A DNA stretch of 64,000 nucleotides from Cyclina sinensis (taxonomy: Eukaryota > Mollusca > Bivalvia > Venerida > Veneridae): contig JAAONU010000019.1 in NCBI GenBank assembly GCA_012932295.1, positions 26,305,647-26,369,646 of the forward strand, in the 5' to 3' direction. Position numbers and translations under genes: made by a program. Of the stretch, positions 37,426 through 47,420 are shown one piece after another (within the stretch, counting starts at the first letter, position 1; each line of letters opens with the position of its first letter). The notes beneath the pieces are model-generated. The model saw nothing but the letters and a program-made list of their open reading frames with translations, was not told the DNA's origin and searched no databases.

Positions 37426-38580
37426 ATGACGCTAGCTAAATGTTTGTTAATCACTGCACTTAAAAGAGTTGTTACGATGATTTGTTATGTCGTGATTGGT
37501 GTAAGACAGTGGAAAGTACGCTGTGATATTCTTCCTAAGCTTCATAGCAAGGAATCGTCGTTAACAAAACATCTAATTCGCAGACGCGGACTTCTTAACC
37601 GACCGTTTCGCCCGCCATTTATATTTCGCAACGGATACATACAGACGCTTGCTGGTCTTTTATATAAGCCTCTGGAAGACTATCATTTTGAGCGGGAATA
37701 TTTGCAAATGGCCGACAAGGGCGTTGTTGCTCTGGACTGGTTCAGCCAGCCAACTGCTAAGATAAAAAGAAACAGTCCGATTCTGGTAATATTTCCACGA
37801 CTAACCGGCGACGCTACCAGCGTCGGTAGTATCTGCAAACTAGGTGCTTCTAGAGGGATGCGAAGTGTAGTGTTCAACAGACGTGGTCACGGCTCGAGTT
37901 ATCTGACATCTGCTAATTTATCAAGCATAGGAGACACAAAGGATACAAGAAAAGTGATTGAATACATTTTTAGCAAATATCCTTATGTTCCGATTGTAGG
38001 GATAGGTTTTGGTGCTGGCTGTGCAACCTTATTTTCCTACCTAGGAGAATTCGGTTCATCATCACTAATGAAAGCGGCAGTCAATATATCACCATCTTAC
38101 GATAATACAGAGAAATTATGTGAGCAAATTCCAAAATTTTACGAGTTATATCTTTTATTTGATTTGAAAATAATGCTTTTAAGAAACTGGAAAGCACTAA
38201 ACAAAGTAATAGATATAAAGGCAGCACTTTTAAAAGCTTGGACGTTGAAGGAATTTGATTTCCAAGTGTATTGTAAAATTCATGGAATTAAAACTTTTGA
38301 AGCATTTTGGCAGCGGAATGACCCTATGAGAGACGTCGATGATATAGCTGTTCCTGTTTTATGCGTAAATAGTTTAGACGATCCGGTTTCCTTGAAAGAG
38401 GAAATTCCGTTAAAATTATTTCAGTTTTATCCGAATTTACTGCTAGTTACAGTGGAAAAGGGTGGTCATTGTGCATTTTATGACAACGTCAATGGAAATT
38501 CGTGGGCGAATAAGATTGCTATAAACTACGTAGAACATGTTCTAGAATTCGTGTCAAATTCAAGATTTTGGCATCGCTGA
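37426..38580 (+). CDS. ABHD1/3: ABHD1/ABHD3-type alpha/beta hydrolase lacking the catalytic serine, single exon
   Basis: 384 residues with no intron, close to the family's usual ~400. In order: a hydrophobic N-terminal segment (about residues 3-26, probable membrane anchor); FRPPFIFRNGYIQTL, matching the family's P..(W)..GH.QT block; REYLQMADKGVVALDW, a strong ABHD1/3 signature; VVFNRRGHGSS; and the YPYVPIVGIGFGAGC elbow. ABHD1/2/3 enzymes are membrane-anchored lipases or phospholipases using Ser-Asp-His. The Asp (LDDP, 318/319) and His (GGH, His348) are present, but the nucleophile elbow reads G-F-G-A-G, with Gly196 where family members have Ser in G-x-S-x-G. The oxyanion-side motif also reads PRLTG (Arg125) instead of PGLTG. 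The frame is intact, so it may be a pseudoenzyme rather than a dead gene. The first ATG fits the family N terminus. Confidence 0.9.
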   Translation: MTLAKCLLITALKRVVTMICYVVIGVRQWKVRCDILPKLHSKESSLTKHLIRRRGLLNRPFRPPFIFRNGYIQTLAGLLYKPLEDYHFEREYLQMADKGVVALDWFSQPTAKIKRNSPILVIFPRLTGDATSVGSICKLGASRGMRSVVFNRRGHGSSYLTSANLSSIGDTKDTRKVIEYIFSKYPYVPIVGIGFGAGCATLFSYLGEFGSSSLMKAAVNISPSYDNTEKLCEQIPKFYELYLLFDLKIMLLRNWKALNKVIDIKAALLKAWTLKEFDFQVYCKIHGIKTFEAFWQRNDPMRDVDDIAVPVLCVNSLDDPVSLKEEIPLKLFQFYPNLLLVTVEKGGHCAFYDNVNGNSWANKIAINYVEHVLEFVSNSRFWHR

Positions 38581-41500
38581 CACACTAAGAACGCAGAAAT
38601 TGAAAGCGCAGATGTGTCAGGATAATCAGGTCTCTTTTTGGTGTTTACCTCTTTATTCATTAAACAAATTTCTTTCAAAGTTTGTATTTAATATAAAACA
38701 CTTCTCATACATTGAATCAGAATATATTCATCCAGTCACGAAAATTGAAGTTACGAATAAAATTCATTATGTTAATTATTCTTCTGCGGTCTTAAAGACA
38801 TTTTTGTCATAACGTATTCTTTTAAGATTTTTTTTTTTTGCAATCTCGAAAGTTGATTTAATTTTATTGTTTAAGTTATTTCAACAATTTTCCGACAAAT
38901 TGAAATAATGTTAATTGATTTTTAAAGTTTTGCGCCGTTCTTTTTCTCTCGAGAAATCATGAAGTCCTTTCGTAAAATGTCTAGAGATTGATTATAAGAA
39001 TGTTTCATATTGTTGTGTTATATTTACCTCTCTCCTGGTAACATTATTCCTGTTATGGTCAGTAAGTCACATTTAGTTCGTAACATACAAAGTCTTTTTC
39101 CTTTAAAAGGTCAGAAATATTTTTTTCTTATTTCGCCATTACAGCTTGTTTTTATTTTCTTTTATAAGTAAGAATCAACATAACACTCGTTCTCGCAAGA
39201 AGTAAGGTCAGAAGCAAAGTAAGCACAAAGTTCACCCAATCTTCATGCAAAACTGTACATTTTTATAATATCAATTTTTATTTCTAAAAATATATACAAT
39301 AATTTTATTCCAAACAAATTCATTCTCGCACTTGGCATGCATTATACTAGTATTCTTAGTAATCAACCTTCAAATTTCTTACACTATCAGCTTGACCGTC
39401 CAGTTGCCGTCGGTTTAGCTTTGAAATTTAAAAATTAATCTAGTCATTCAAATACAGGGTTTGTCTCTGAATATTACATCTCTAGCAACGACGATTTCAT
39501 ATTACTTCCAAGCTTTCAATTATGTACTACCGGACGTCTGAAAAGTCTTGTATTGCATTATGCTTCTGCTTCGAGTCGAAAGCTAGTACACTGATTCCTG
39601 AAATTTAATATTTTTCACTTCCTAATGGCGAAAACGTATAAGTATTGTGTTATATTATATATTTATCTACATTGACATTTAGACCCATCTCCATGTATGT
39701 AGAATCAAATAATACCCGAGCTTAAGGCATACCCTAAAATGTAGAACATTCTATTTCCTTGAAAATCATACAAATCTAAATAATATTAATCAAATTTTAA
39801 TTTGATGCCAAGGTGTCAGTCAAAACTTTTAAGTAAAACTCGTGCACTGAATCACTTTATGAGTCTGAATACAAATTTATACAGGGTTGCCTTTGTACAT
39901 TTGTTTGGTTGACAGCGATTTTATACAAACGAAATATTATAGTGTCCGTATGCTCAACGAAATAAATTTTGAACACACACGTATTTTCTGTACATAAATA
40001 TATTCTTTATTTTATTTTTGTAGAGAATGAGCTAAAAAAATATTACCACATGACAAATGTTGCTTGTTATTCGATATAACCATTATATTGTTTAATATTA
40101 CATGACAAATGTTGCTTGTAATCCGATATAACCATTACATTTTTTAATATTACATACGTGTAATATAACGGCTAACAAAACAAAAAGCATTTATTTCTTT
40201 CTCCAAAGTTATTATTGTTATCTATTCTCAGTACAAAAATCTCTTATCATGAAAACTCCTATCTTTATACAATATATCATCACTTTATTCTATGTAATGT
40301 CCCTTGATGAGATATTGGATATTGGATCGGTTTAAAAAAGCTCTGTCGTTAGTAAAACCACAGAAAAACAATAGGTAAAATGTTTTGAGCCCAACTGGTA
40401 AAAAAGAGTATTTGAATGAAAGACAATGAACGTGATTATCATTTGCACTGAGAACTACAAAGTCTTACAAGTTTCTGTCAATATTCGCTGGAACTGAAAA
40501 GAACAGCCCAAATTAGCATGTCTCTGGTCACAGCTAAAAATTACTTACTTGTGTTGTTCAGAGATATTTCTTATTTCTATAAGAAAATTCATTGTAAAAC
40601 TATGTTAATTATTCAGTGGACTTCATTTCTAGTATCTCTAGTAAAATCTTCAAACACATACAGTTGAATGTCACAAGGTCAAACCTTTTGATAAAGTGAC
40701 TTACTTGGTTGCTTTTACCTTCTGCAACTCTTATCACGGAGTTGTTATACACTTTTGATTTATTCATATTCCTAACATGTTACACAAACTTTCTTGTTAG
40801 CATACACATTCATTTTTAATGAAAACAGATAAACATCTTTGATGTTAAAATGTACATTTAATGCCTTGCTGCTATTTATGAGAAATGAAATATTTTCTCT
40901 AGGAACTCTCCTATTTTTCACCATACCATTGCACACAACGTTTGTCGCAAATTTTCTGGTCTGTACTATCTGTTAGTTAGTTACGTAAAACATTTAAGAC
41001 CGTTTTGGTTATAGGTTTGTTCTCTTCTATCAAAATTGAATTCAGTAACCTTTGCTATGATACTACAAAAAACTGCTGGTTTTTCTTTGTTTATCAGACA
41101 AAAATCCTACAAATTTATTAGTAGTAGTATTAAAATAACGTAACACAAAATGTTTTTAAGACATTTTTAACAAAGGATTTTCATTAAAGACCCGAATTCC
41201 AGCAATTTATTAGACTAAATGCAAGCAAATATTCTTAAGTTTTTTTTATTCTATTTATATCACGGATATTAAACTACAGCTTTGAGGTGTTTGGAATCCA
41301 ATGAAAGGTATTGATATAACGACACCTTGACGCCTTTATTTAACACAGTTTGCTATTGCTAAGGCTGTTGTACAACTCTGGGGTAAAAGTGAATTAATTG
41401 ATGATTACATTTCAACAAAAAGTGATTTGTTTTAAGTGCTGAAAGACTCGAAAAATATTTTGACCTACTGAAAATGTCATAAGCTTCTTTTTAAATGTCA

Positions 41501-42848
41501 AATGTACATATTTTACTTGTAGCTATGTCTACGTGCAAACAATTCAAATTTACCGAAAGAAACACATATCCTAACTTTGTTCAAATCTTGCAAAACTATG
41601 TGTTCTTGCCTGGTATCTTATTGGCACTGACTAGAAAAGTTCAAACGTTCTAAACAAAGTAGTGTCGTTTTAATAGGATATAAGTACAGAAATTTAAATT
41701 TACAAAAGAAAAATCTTTTTCTGACTGGAAAACCCAGATGTGATGGTGTTTATTTTCATATCATACTGTTAAAAACTACGAATATTGAACACCAATTAAA
41801 AAATAAAAATTTAATCACTCTTTCTTATTTACTTTCGGTCAAGTTGAAAACTACTGACATTTAGTCCAGTACTTTACTAAATATATAATAGATAATGTTT
41901 CTCAGAATATATAATATCAATGATTCAGATGTTATCAAAATTTATCTAACCATTAAAAATAGAAACAAACCTAATCCAAGATAGTTTAAGAATTTCTACT
42001 TCTTACCAAAACATAGTTTAACATACTATTTTCCTTAACCTAGTTATTCGATCTGTAAACGCTCTGAGTTTTACAATAACTACTCATTTTTTATGCAAAC
42101 ACTATAGGTTTCTATCTTAAATATTCAAGATTTAGAATATTAAACAGACAGATAATAAGATGCAAAACAGAACGCTTTAAAAAGAATCCACGAAAGAAGA
42201 AAACAGTCATTTTTCACCCACAAAAAGAAGCCATTTTTCTTACACTTTTCACACACAGTGCCATCATATATTGTACTCGTTCAACAAAGCGTTCAGTATT
42301 CTTCCATCAAACCAAATGTTTCTTTCCCATTCTTATCTAGCTATCAGTTATCAAGCTAGATCACTATTTATGTAACTGTTCATATTTTAGTCTGTCTTAC
42401 TTATAGTTTTCAAACTTATCTGTATATATATATATTTAAATCGTTCATCACTAGCAAGGCTTCATAATGTCCGCAAAGTGCCTTTTCTTGCTCATTAAGA
42501 GCATCGTCCTCTATCTTGTGGTCGTCAGTTTTTTCACCAGTTTTCCATATTCAACGTTTTATCTACATATTTTAGTAAAATAAAAGAAAACAGATATGGC
42601 AAAATGTGATTTTTTTAAAGGTTTTGATTGTTATATTTTATAAAGACATATATAAGTTTTACAAACAAATTTTCAGAGGTTATATTAACAATAGGCATTT
42701 GATAGAGCCTATGTAATAATATGGAAACTTTTATAACTATTGAAATGCCAAAATAACCTAAAAAGTTTAATTGATTAAGGTAAGTATGCACATTTTATTC
42801 TTTCAAGAAAATCTATTATTTTCCTTCAATGCTGTTGCATTTTTAACA
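38581..42848. other. Gene-poor interval after ABHD
   Basis: AT-rich. AATAAA at 38756-38761 is a candidate ABHD polyadenylation signal about 175 bp after the stop. A two-copy ~64-bp duplication is at about 40040-40160 (ACATGACAAATGTTGCTTGT twice). A possible minus-strand GBP-like fragment near 42440-42545 is described as a separate entry. No other gene is visible. Confidence 0.5.
42407..42545 (-). pseudogene. Possible GBP helical/coiled-coil exon fragment (tentative)
   Basis: An open stretch on the minus strand reads KTDDHKIEDDALNEQEKALC followed by GHYEALLVMNDLN. The DDAL.E..K pattern resembles the exon at 61014-61110 of the GBP gene (DADDALSEKAKE) and the same region of other GBPs. There is no clear acceptor, and stops flank it on both sides. 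The match is short, so chance cannot be excluded. Confidence 0.22.
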
Positions 42849-43032
42849 GATATATCATATTTATATTGATGTTTTTGCGTATTTGTTGTAAATTATGCCA
42901 TAGACAGATGACCTTTCCATATATGATCTCACCAGATGATGTAGAGTGAGGTTGACTTGTGGAAAGTTCATGTGGCTATGGCATAATTTACGCTACCCGC
43001 AAAAACATCAATTTCAATATGATAATATCTAA
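42849..43032. mobile_element. Foldback / long hairpin element, ~75-bp arms
   Basis: The left arm (about 42849-42926) and right arm (about 42958-43032) are imperfect inverted repeats sharing ATTGATGTTTTTGCG, GTAAATTATGCCATAG and CTTTCCA, with a loop of roughly 30 bp. The structure fits a small foldback or MITE element; a transcript through it would form a long hairpin. No target duplication was identified. Confidence 0.65.
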
Positions 43033-43439
43033 TTCTTATTTCTTATTGCTGTTTTACAGTGCCAAATACTACCTTCCCCTCCTCCTTATGCACACAGTCA
43101 TCAAAAAACAAGACAAAGAACATTTACAAAGAAAACTATTGAATCAGATACACTACCCTATGCGACTTACTTAAGTGTAGTATGTCTAAAAGGAAAAGAA
43201 AAAATAAACGTTTTAAGTATGGAAGTACTTGAAGTAATTGAAGTATTGATTTCTTTAACAAAACTGCCATTAAGTAATCATCGTCTCCCAAATTTTCCCA
43301 CTGCCATCTGCAAAATTGTGAATACATTGTTTTTCTCTATATTCTAATAGGAAATCAAAATTCTTGTAAAATATTGTTAACTAGGAGTTAGGTTTTTGTA
43401 TGTAAAACTGTAGATATATTTCTTTGCAACGAGAATGAT

Positions 43440-44950
43440 AAAATTCATAGTAATATCTGCTCTATGTTTGTTGGAAGACTTCCAAGAAGAAATCTTCTTT
43501 TGAAGGACACAGGTCTGCCACTTGATGACATTTGGTTTTTACCCAGTTCATAATAGTTTGCCAAAACATATTAACAGTATTACATCCATAGAATAAGTGA
43601 TGTAAGGTTTCATCTGTGGCATGGCAAAAGTTACATGTCTTGTTGTCTTTAATACTCATCTAAAATAAAAGAACGTTTGTAGCAAGAATTCTATGAAGGA
43701 TTTTAAACTGAAAATAACAGACTTGCAGACGGTTACTTTTGTTGCTAAATTATAGTTTTTCCCTTATTTAAAGTTTTCAGGTAGTGGTAAATCATCTTAT
43801 CATTTTCTTTCGGACTGTGGTTTTTGTTTGATTTAAAAATAATATCATAGAACCTTTGAACTCCTTTTTTGTCACATAAAAATGATTGTATTGATGTAGG
43901 TCTAATTTGTTTAAATATATTTCTTTGTGCTGAACAAATGTCTAGATTATCTCTTAGTTTATATAACGACAGAATCAGAAGGAATGTTTTATATGATTAT
44001 AATGAAAACATTGTCCATTCTCATTCACAAGGCCTGAGATAAATACAATGCTTTTCATTGTAAAGTCGCTGTAGCAGACTGTTATACCTCCGATCTTCAC
44101 ATGTAGATTAAACCAGACTGGTTGTGATAAGTAAAGAATAAGTAAGTTCGAAAATGGGTTATTCTTTATTTTCAAATTATTCAATATGAAATCTGTTCCA
44201 AACTAAACAAAGCCCAGGAAATGAGTGTTTCATGATATGCATCCACTTTTTGTCTTCTATTATTTTTCTACGAATCCAACTTATTTCAAAGAATGCATAA
44301 AAATTGTAATTTGACAATCTTTAAACCACCCTCTGAAAAACATTTGGTGATAATCTCATGTTTTCAACATTTCCAAACCAGACTACTTTAGTTTTTTTTA
44401 GTATTGATACAAAGACCGGAGGTTTCTACATAGAAATTTAAAGTATATAGAGCATTTTTCAATCACTTTCACCGTGGCGTCTAAGGTTAAAGTGGTGTCA
44501 TCTGCATACTGTGAAATTAGATGTTCCGTATTTCCTATTTTAATTCCTTTAATTAATCAATTTTGCCAAACTGAAAGGGGAAAGCAGATCACCCTGTCTG
44601 CAGCCTCTCATTATAAAGAACCAATCAGACACTTGTCCACTGACAGTAATGCATGACTTTATGTTATTATAAAATATGTGTAACCAATGTCAATCAAATC
44701 ATATTCTATACATAAATCTAAAACCTTTTACCAAGCTTTTTAATTATTTATGTTTACGCAATTTTTAGTATCATTTTCTGGATAAAAATTAGACTGAAAT
44801 CCCCGGTCCATATTATGAATTCGTCGTTAAAATCATTGATGTCTCTTCTATTTCCATCATATAAATTTGGATCATCCGTATTCGGCCCATAGATACTTAT
44901 CAATGTGAATATATTGATGGGATATCGTTAACGAACGTGATGAACAATAC
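43440..44950 (-). pseudogene. Decayed LINE (L1/Tx1-like non-LTR retrotransposon), internally deleted
   Basis: Read on the minus strand from high to low coordinates, with many stops and frame changes: an AP-endonuclease end (ISIYGPNTDDPNLYD, then WTGDFSLIF and KVLDLCIEYDLIDI; about 44920-44690); directly after it reverse-transcriptase motifs VSDWFFIMRGCRQGDLLSPF (about 44640-44570) and QYADDTTLTLD (about 44510-44470); then a diverged RT C-terminal part; and a zinc-knuckle-type zf-RVT segment CNFCHATDETLHHLFYGC (about 43640-43585). The early RT motifs expected between endonuclease and GCRQGD are missing, showing an internal deletion. Non-functional relic. Confidence 0.8.
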
Positions 44951-45680
44951 AAATATCTACCTGCAAAATAAGTCACGTTATCGGTATGTCTGTATTTCGA
45001 TCATAATTTGAACATAACATTTAATGGAGACACGATTTTTATTAAAACCTATTCATTCAGGAAAATTTCGCAAAAAGAAAACTGCGAATATCCATACAAC
45101 TGATATCTTAACTTTGTTTTGTTTTGGTATTTTGTTTATCATCTAGGGTTGTATTCACCGAATAATGCATTCAATGGGCGTGGTAATATGTTGGACGCAC
45201 TCATCGAAAAAATTAAAATAGGGGAATATTTGGCAAAACATATGTTTGTTTTTAAGCAGCTGTGGATATATAGCTTAAGCGAGAAAAAAAGATATGAACA
45301 ACTCCGGTACACAAGGGACAAGCGAGGCAACACTGACATACGCTGAGTTTTATTGAATATTTTTACAAGGAATTATACACATGAACACCAATTTAAAGTT
45401 TTTGCTGATCCAGAAAAAAATGTCCCATGAAAAGTAATTCAGAAAGCATCTGAGACGGGTCTGCACTGACCAAAAGCATAAACGGGAATGACCAAAATTA
45501 TACCAGAAGAAAGCTGTCCACCTTGAAACGAAATTTTAATGCTCAAATCTCCATTAATAGCCATAGTGAGTACGCGTTATGTTCTTCTTCTGACAGATCA
45601 TCATCCATCCAAATAATCTGGGATTCTTTCTCTTTATGATTTCCCGGAATCCAAACCAAGAGCACTTAATCGGAACAATC

Positions 45681-45725
45681 TGATAATAATAATAATAATA
45701 ATAATAATTATAACAACAACAACAC
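45681..45725. repeat. TAA / CAA trinucleotide microsatellite
   Basis: About nine TAA repeats followed by a short CAA run. Simple repeat, no function visible. Confidence 0.9.
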
Positions 45726-45754
45726 GACAATCGATCAAATAACAAAAAAAATAA

Positions 45755-45845
45755 GTTCCCAGCGGGATTCGAACCCGCACCGTACGGCACCAACTTCCCT
45801 AGCAAAGCACAGCAAGAGCATCAAATACCGCTTGGCCATAGCAAC
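45755..45845 (-). tRNA. tRNA-like sequence, class II size, probably a pseudogene or SINE head
   Basis: 91 nt on the minus strand. The T arm is perfect (GCGGG TTCGAAT CCCGC). The acceptor stem pairs six of seven (GTTGCTA with TGGGAAC), the 5' region has TGGCCAAGCGG as in Leu/Ser tRNAs, and a T run that could stop RNA polymerase III follows. The D-stem partner and anticodon stem are poor and I cannot assign an anticodon, so a decayed tRNA or tRNA-derived repeat is more likely than a working gene. Confidence 0.5.
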
Positions 45846-46821
45846 AACCCAAATAATTTTCGTTTTGAATGTAGCATTTTAAAATAAATATGTCATAAAA
45901 ATTAAACATTCCACCATGTATTTATTTTAGCTAATTACATGTATTAAATGAGTATCATAGACCTCTAAAGGACCATGATTCTACCAAATCCAAAAATCAA
46001 GGTTTCCCTTCTTAAAATGAACGCCTGTCTCTTTCCTTCAAATACAAATGGAAATCTTATCACTTTAAAAATAAAATTTTCTTAATTTGACACTACTAGT
46101 ATTGTCGAAATGAAATCACAGAGAAAAGTTTAAAACAGATGTGTCCAGTTTTCTTCTTTATTTTGAGAAGTGTTAAGGTGTTGTATCACTGTCGCACGAG
46201 GGTATAAGGAGTTGAACAGTTGTTCAAACAGGCATTGCTCTCCCGAACAATTATTCAGACCGTCTTTGCCAACTCTGATCAGCTGTTATCGAAAGACATT
46301 TGACTCGTATTCTATTAGCATGAAACATCATCAAACACTTTGTTAACCTTCAATTTGGATAAAGCAAGAAGAAATGCGTAATTGTGTTACTATGACAGTG
46401 TAGAAGTTCAGATATTCCAAATGTGCAGTGGCAAGTAGCATTGGGTTTCAAATGCTGAAGCATGAATAGTGTCAAGTGCAAAAAGATAATAATAGCAAAA
46501 AAGTCATTAAAAATATCATAATATCAGTTTTTGAAGATTTCAACCCTTTACATTTGTCCGATATCATTTGGCATTCCATGATTAAATTTAATAAAAAGAC
46601 ATAAAAACTTGTATAGCAACAATCCAAGTAAGAAAATAAATAGATAGATATACATATGTAAAACGGGATTTGTTATAACACGTTTATACATACAATTACA
46701 TAAACGAGGTGCGTGTCGTGTAAAATGTTAACATATTAAACATATTACAGACATTTTGTACCATAAGTATTAAATTAAGTCATAGCTTATGTTCCATGAT
46801 TTCTCGAAAACTTCTCTTGTA
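45846..46821. other. Non-coding, nothing recognised
   Basis: No supported exon or repeat. A short frame near 46236-46305 (ALLSRTIIQTVFANSDQLL) has no family match I can name. Confidence 0.4.
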
Positions 46822-46914
46822 GAATTTCATCTCTCAGATGTGGACACCTATACCGCTGCTGCCAAGATTGAAAACTGCAGAATTAGCGAAGGAGTCAAGA
46901 TGAGTCCCGTCTGA
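46822..46914 (+). pseudogene. GBP helical-domain exon relic
   Basis: The plus strand reads DVDTYTAAAKIENCRIS and then stops at TGA after MSPV. This aligns with DVDDAFTAAAKMENSRVS in the GBP exon at 62385-62659, with about 12 of 17-18 residues identical, and corresponds to the A..A...IENS region of vertebrate GBPs. Homology ends abruptly on both sides and no neighbouring GBP exon is visible on this strand. It is a truncated relic, in opposite orientation to the intact gene, which implies that GBP paralogues once existed nearby. Confidence 0.7.
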
Positions 46915-47159
46915 AATTTTAGGTGATTACTAGTAAACATTAAAGCACAACAGAACGCATAGCGTGATCTGCGTGGGGATCTTTTATAGACGGGCAATAC
47001 GAACAGCAGATTAAGTTAAACTTAAAAAACTTTACTGTATTTGTTTTCAATATGACAGTGTCCTCTATAATTACTACCGCTGGCAAAACTGATAAGAGTT
47101 TCACGTATTCGAAACTCAATAAAAAGTGACGTTACAGTGTTTATTTCAGTAGCTTAAAC

Positions 47160-47420
47160 TGTCACATTACTGATCGTCCAATCATCCAATCACAGCGAGG
47201 CAATTTTCTCAGGTATAGCTTTCATTAAAACTGCGCAGTCAGAAAAATGTGCCTGGGCGGCGCCAAAGTTGCTGTGTCGTAACTGTCGCTGCGTTGCTAC
47301 CGGAAATCTTCACTCAATATTTTTTTCCTAACCGCTTTTCGATTTCGCACACAGAATGACACTATTGACAGGTAAAAGGGGGAGTTTGAAAGAAACACAT
47401 TTGGCGGCGCTTTAATTGAT
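47160..47420 (+). promoter_or_regulatory. GC-richer island with paired CCAAT boxes, possible orphan promoter
   Basis: Two CCAAT motifs, (T)CCAATCATCCAATCACAG, lie near 47178-47200, followed by a locally CG-dinucleotide-rich stretch (GGCGGCGCC at about 47258, GCTGCGTTGCTACCGG at about 47290) and then GACAGGTAAAAG, which could be a splice donor (GT at about 47371). No coding exon is seen downstream. The composition stands out from the AT-rich surroundings. Confidence 0.25.

Noticed and set aside
37683..37877. 64-residue minus-strand frame
   Set aside because: Antisense shadow of the ABHD-like gene.
44474..44656. 60-residue plus-strand frame
   Set aside because: Antisense of the LINE reverse transcriptase GCRQGD/YADD region.
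46236..46305. Protein-like string ALLSRTIIQTVFANSDQLL on the plus strand
   Set aside because: Short, no family match, no splice borders; kept only as a note.
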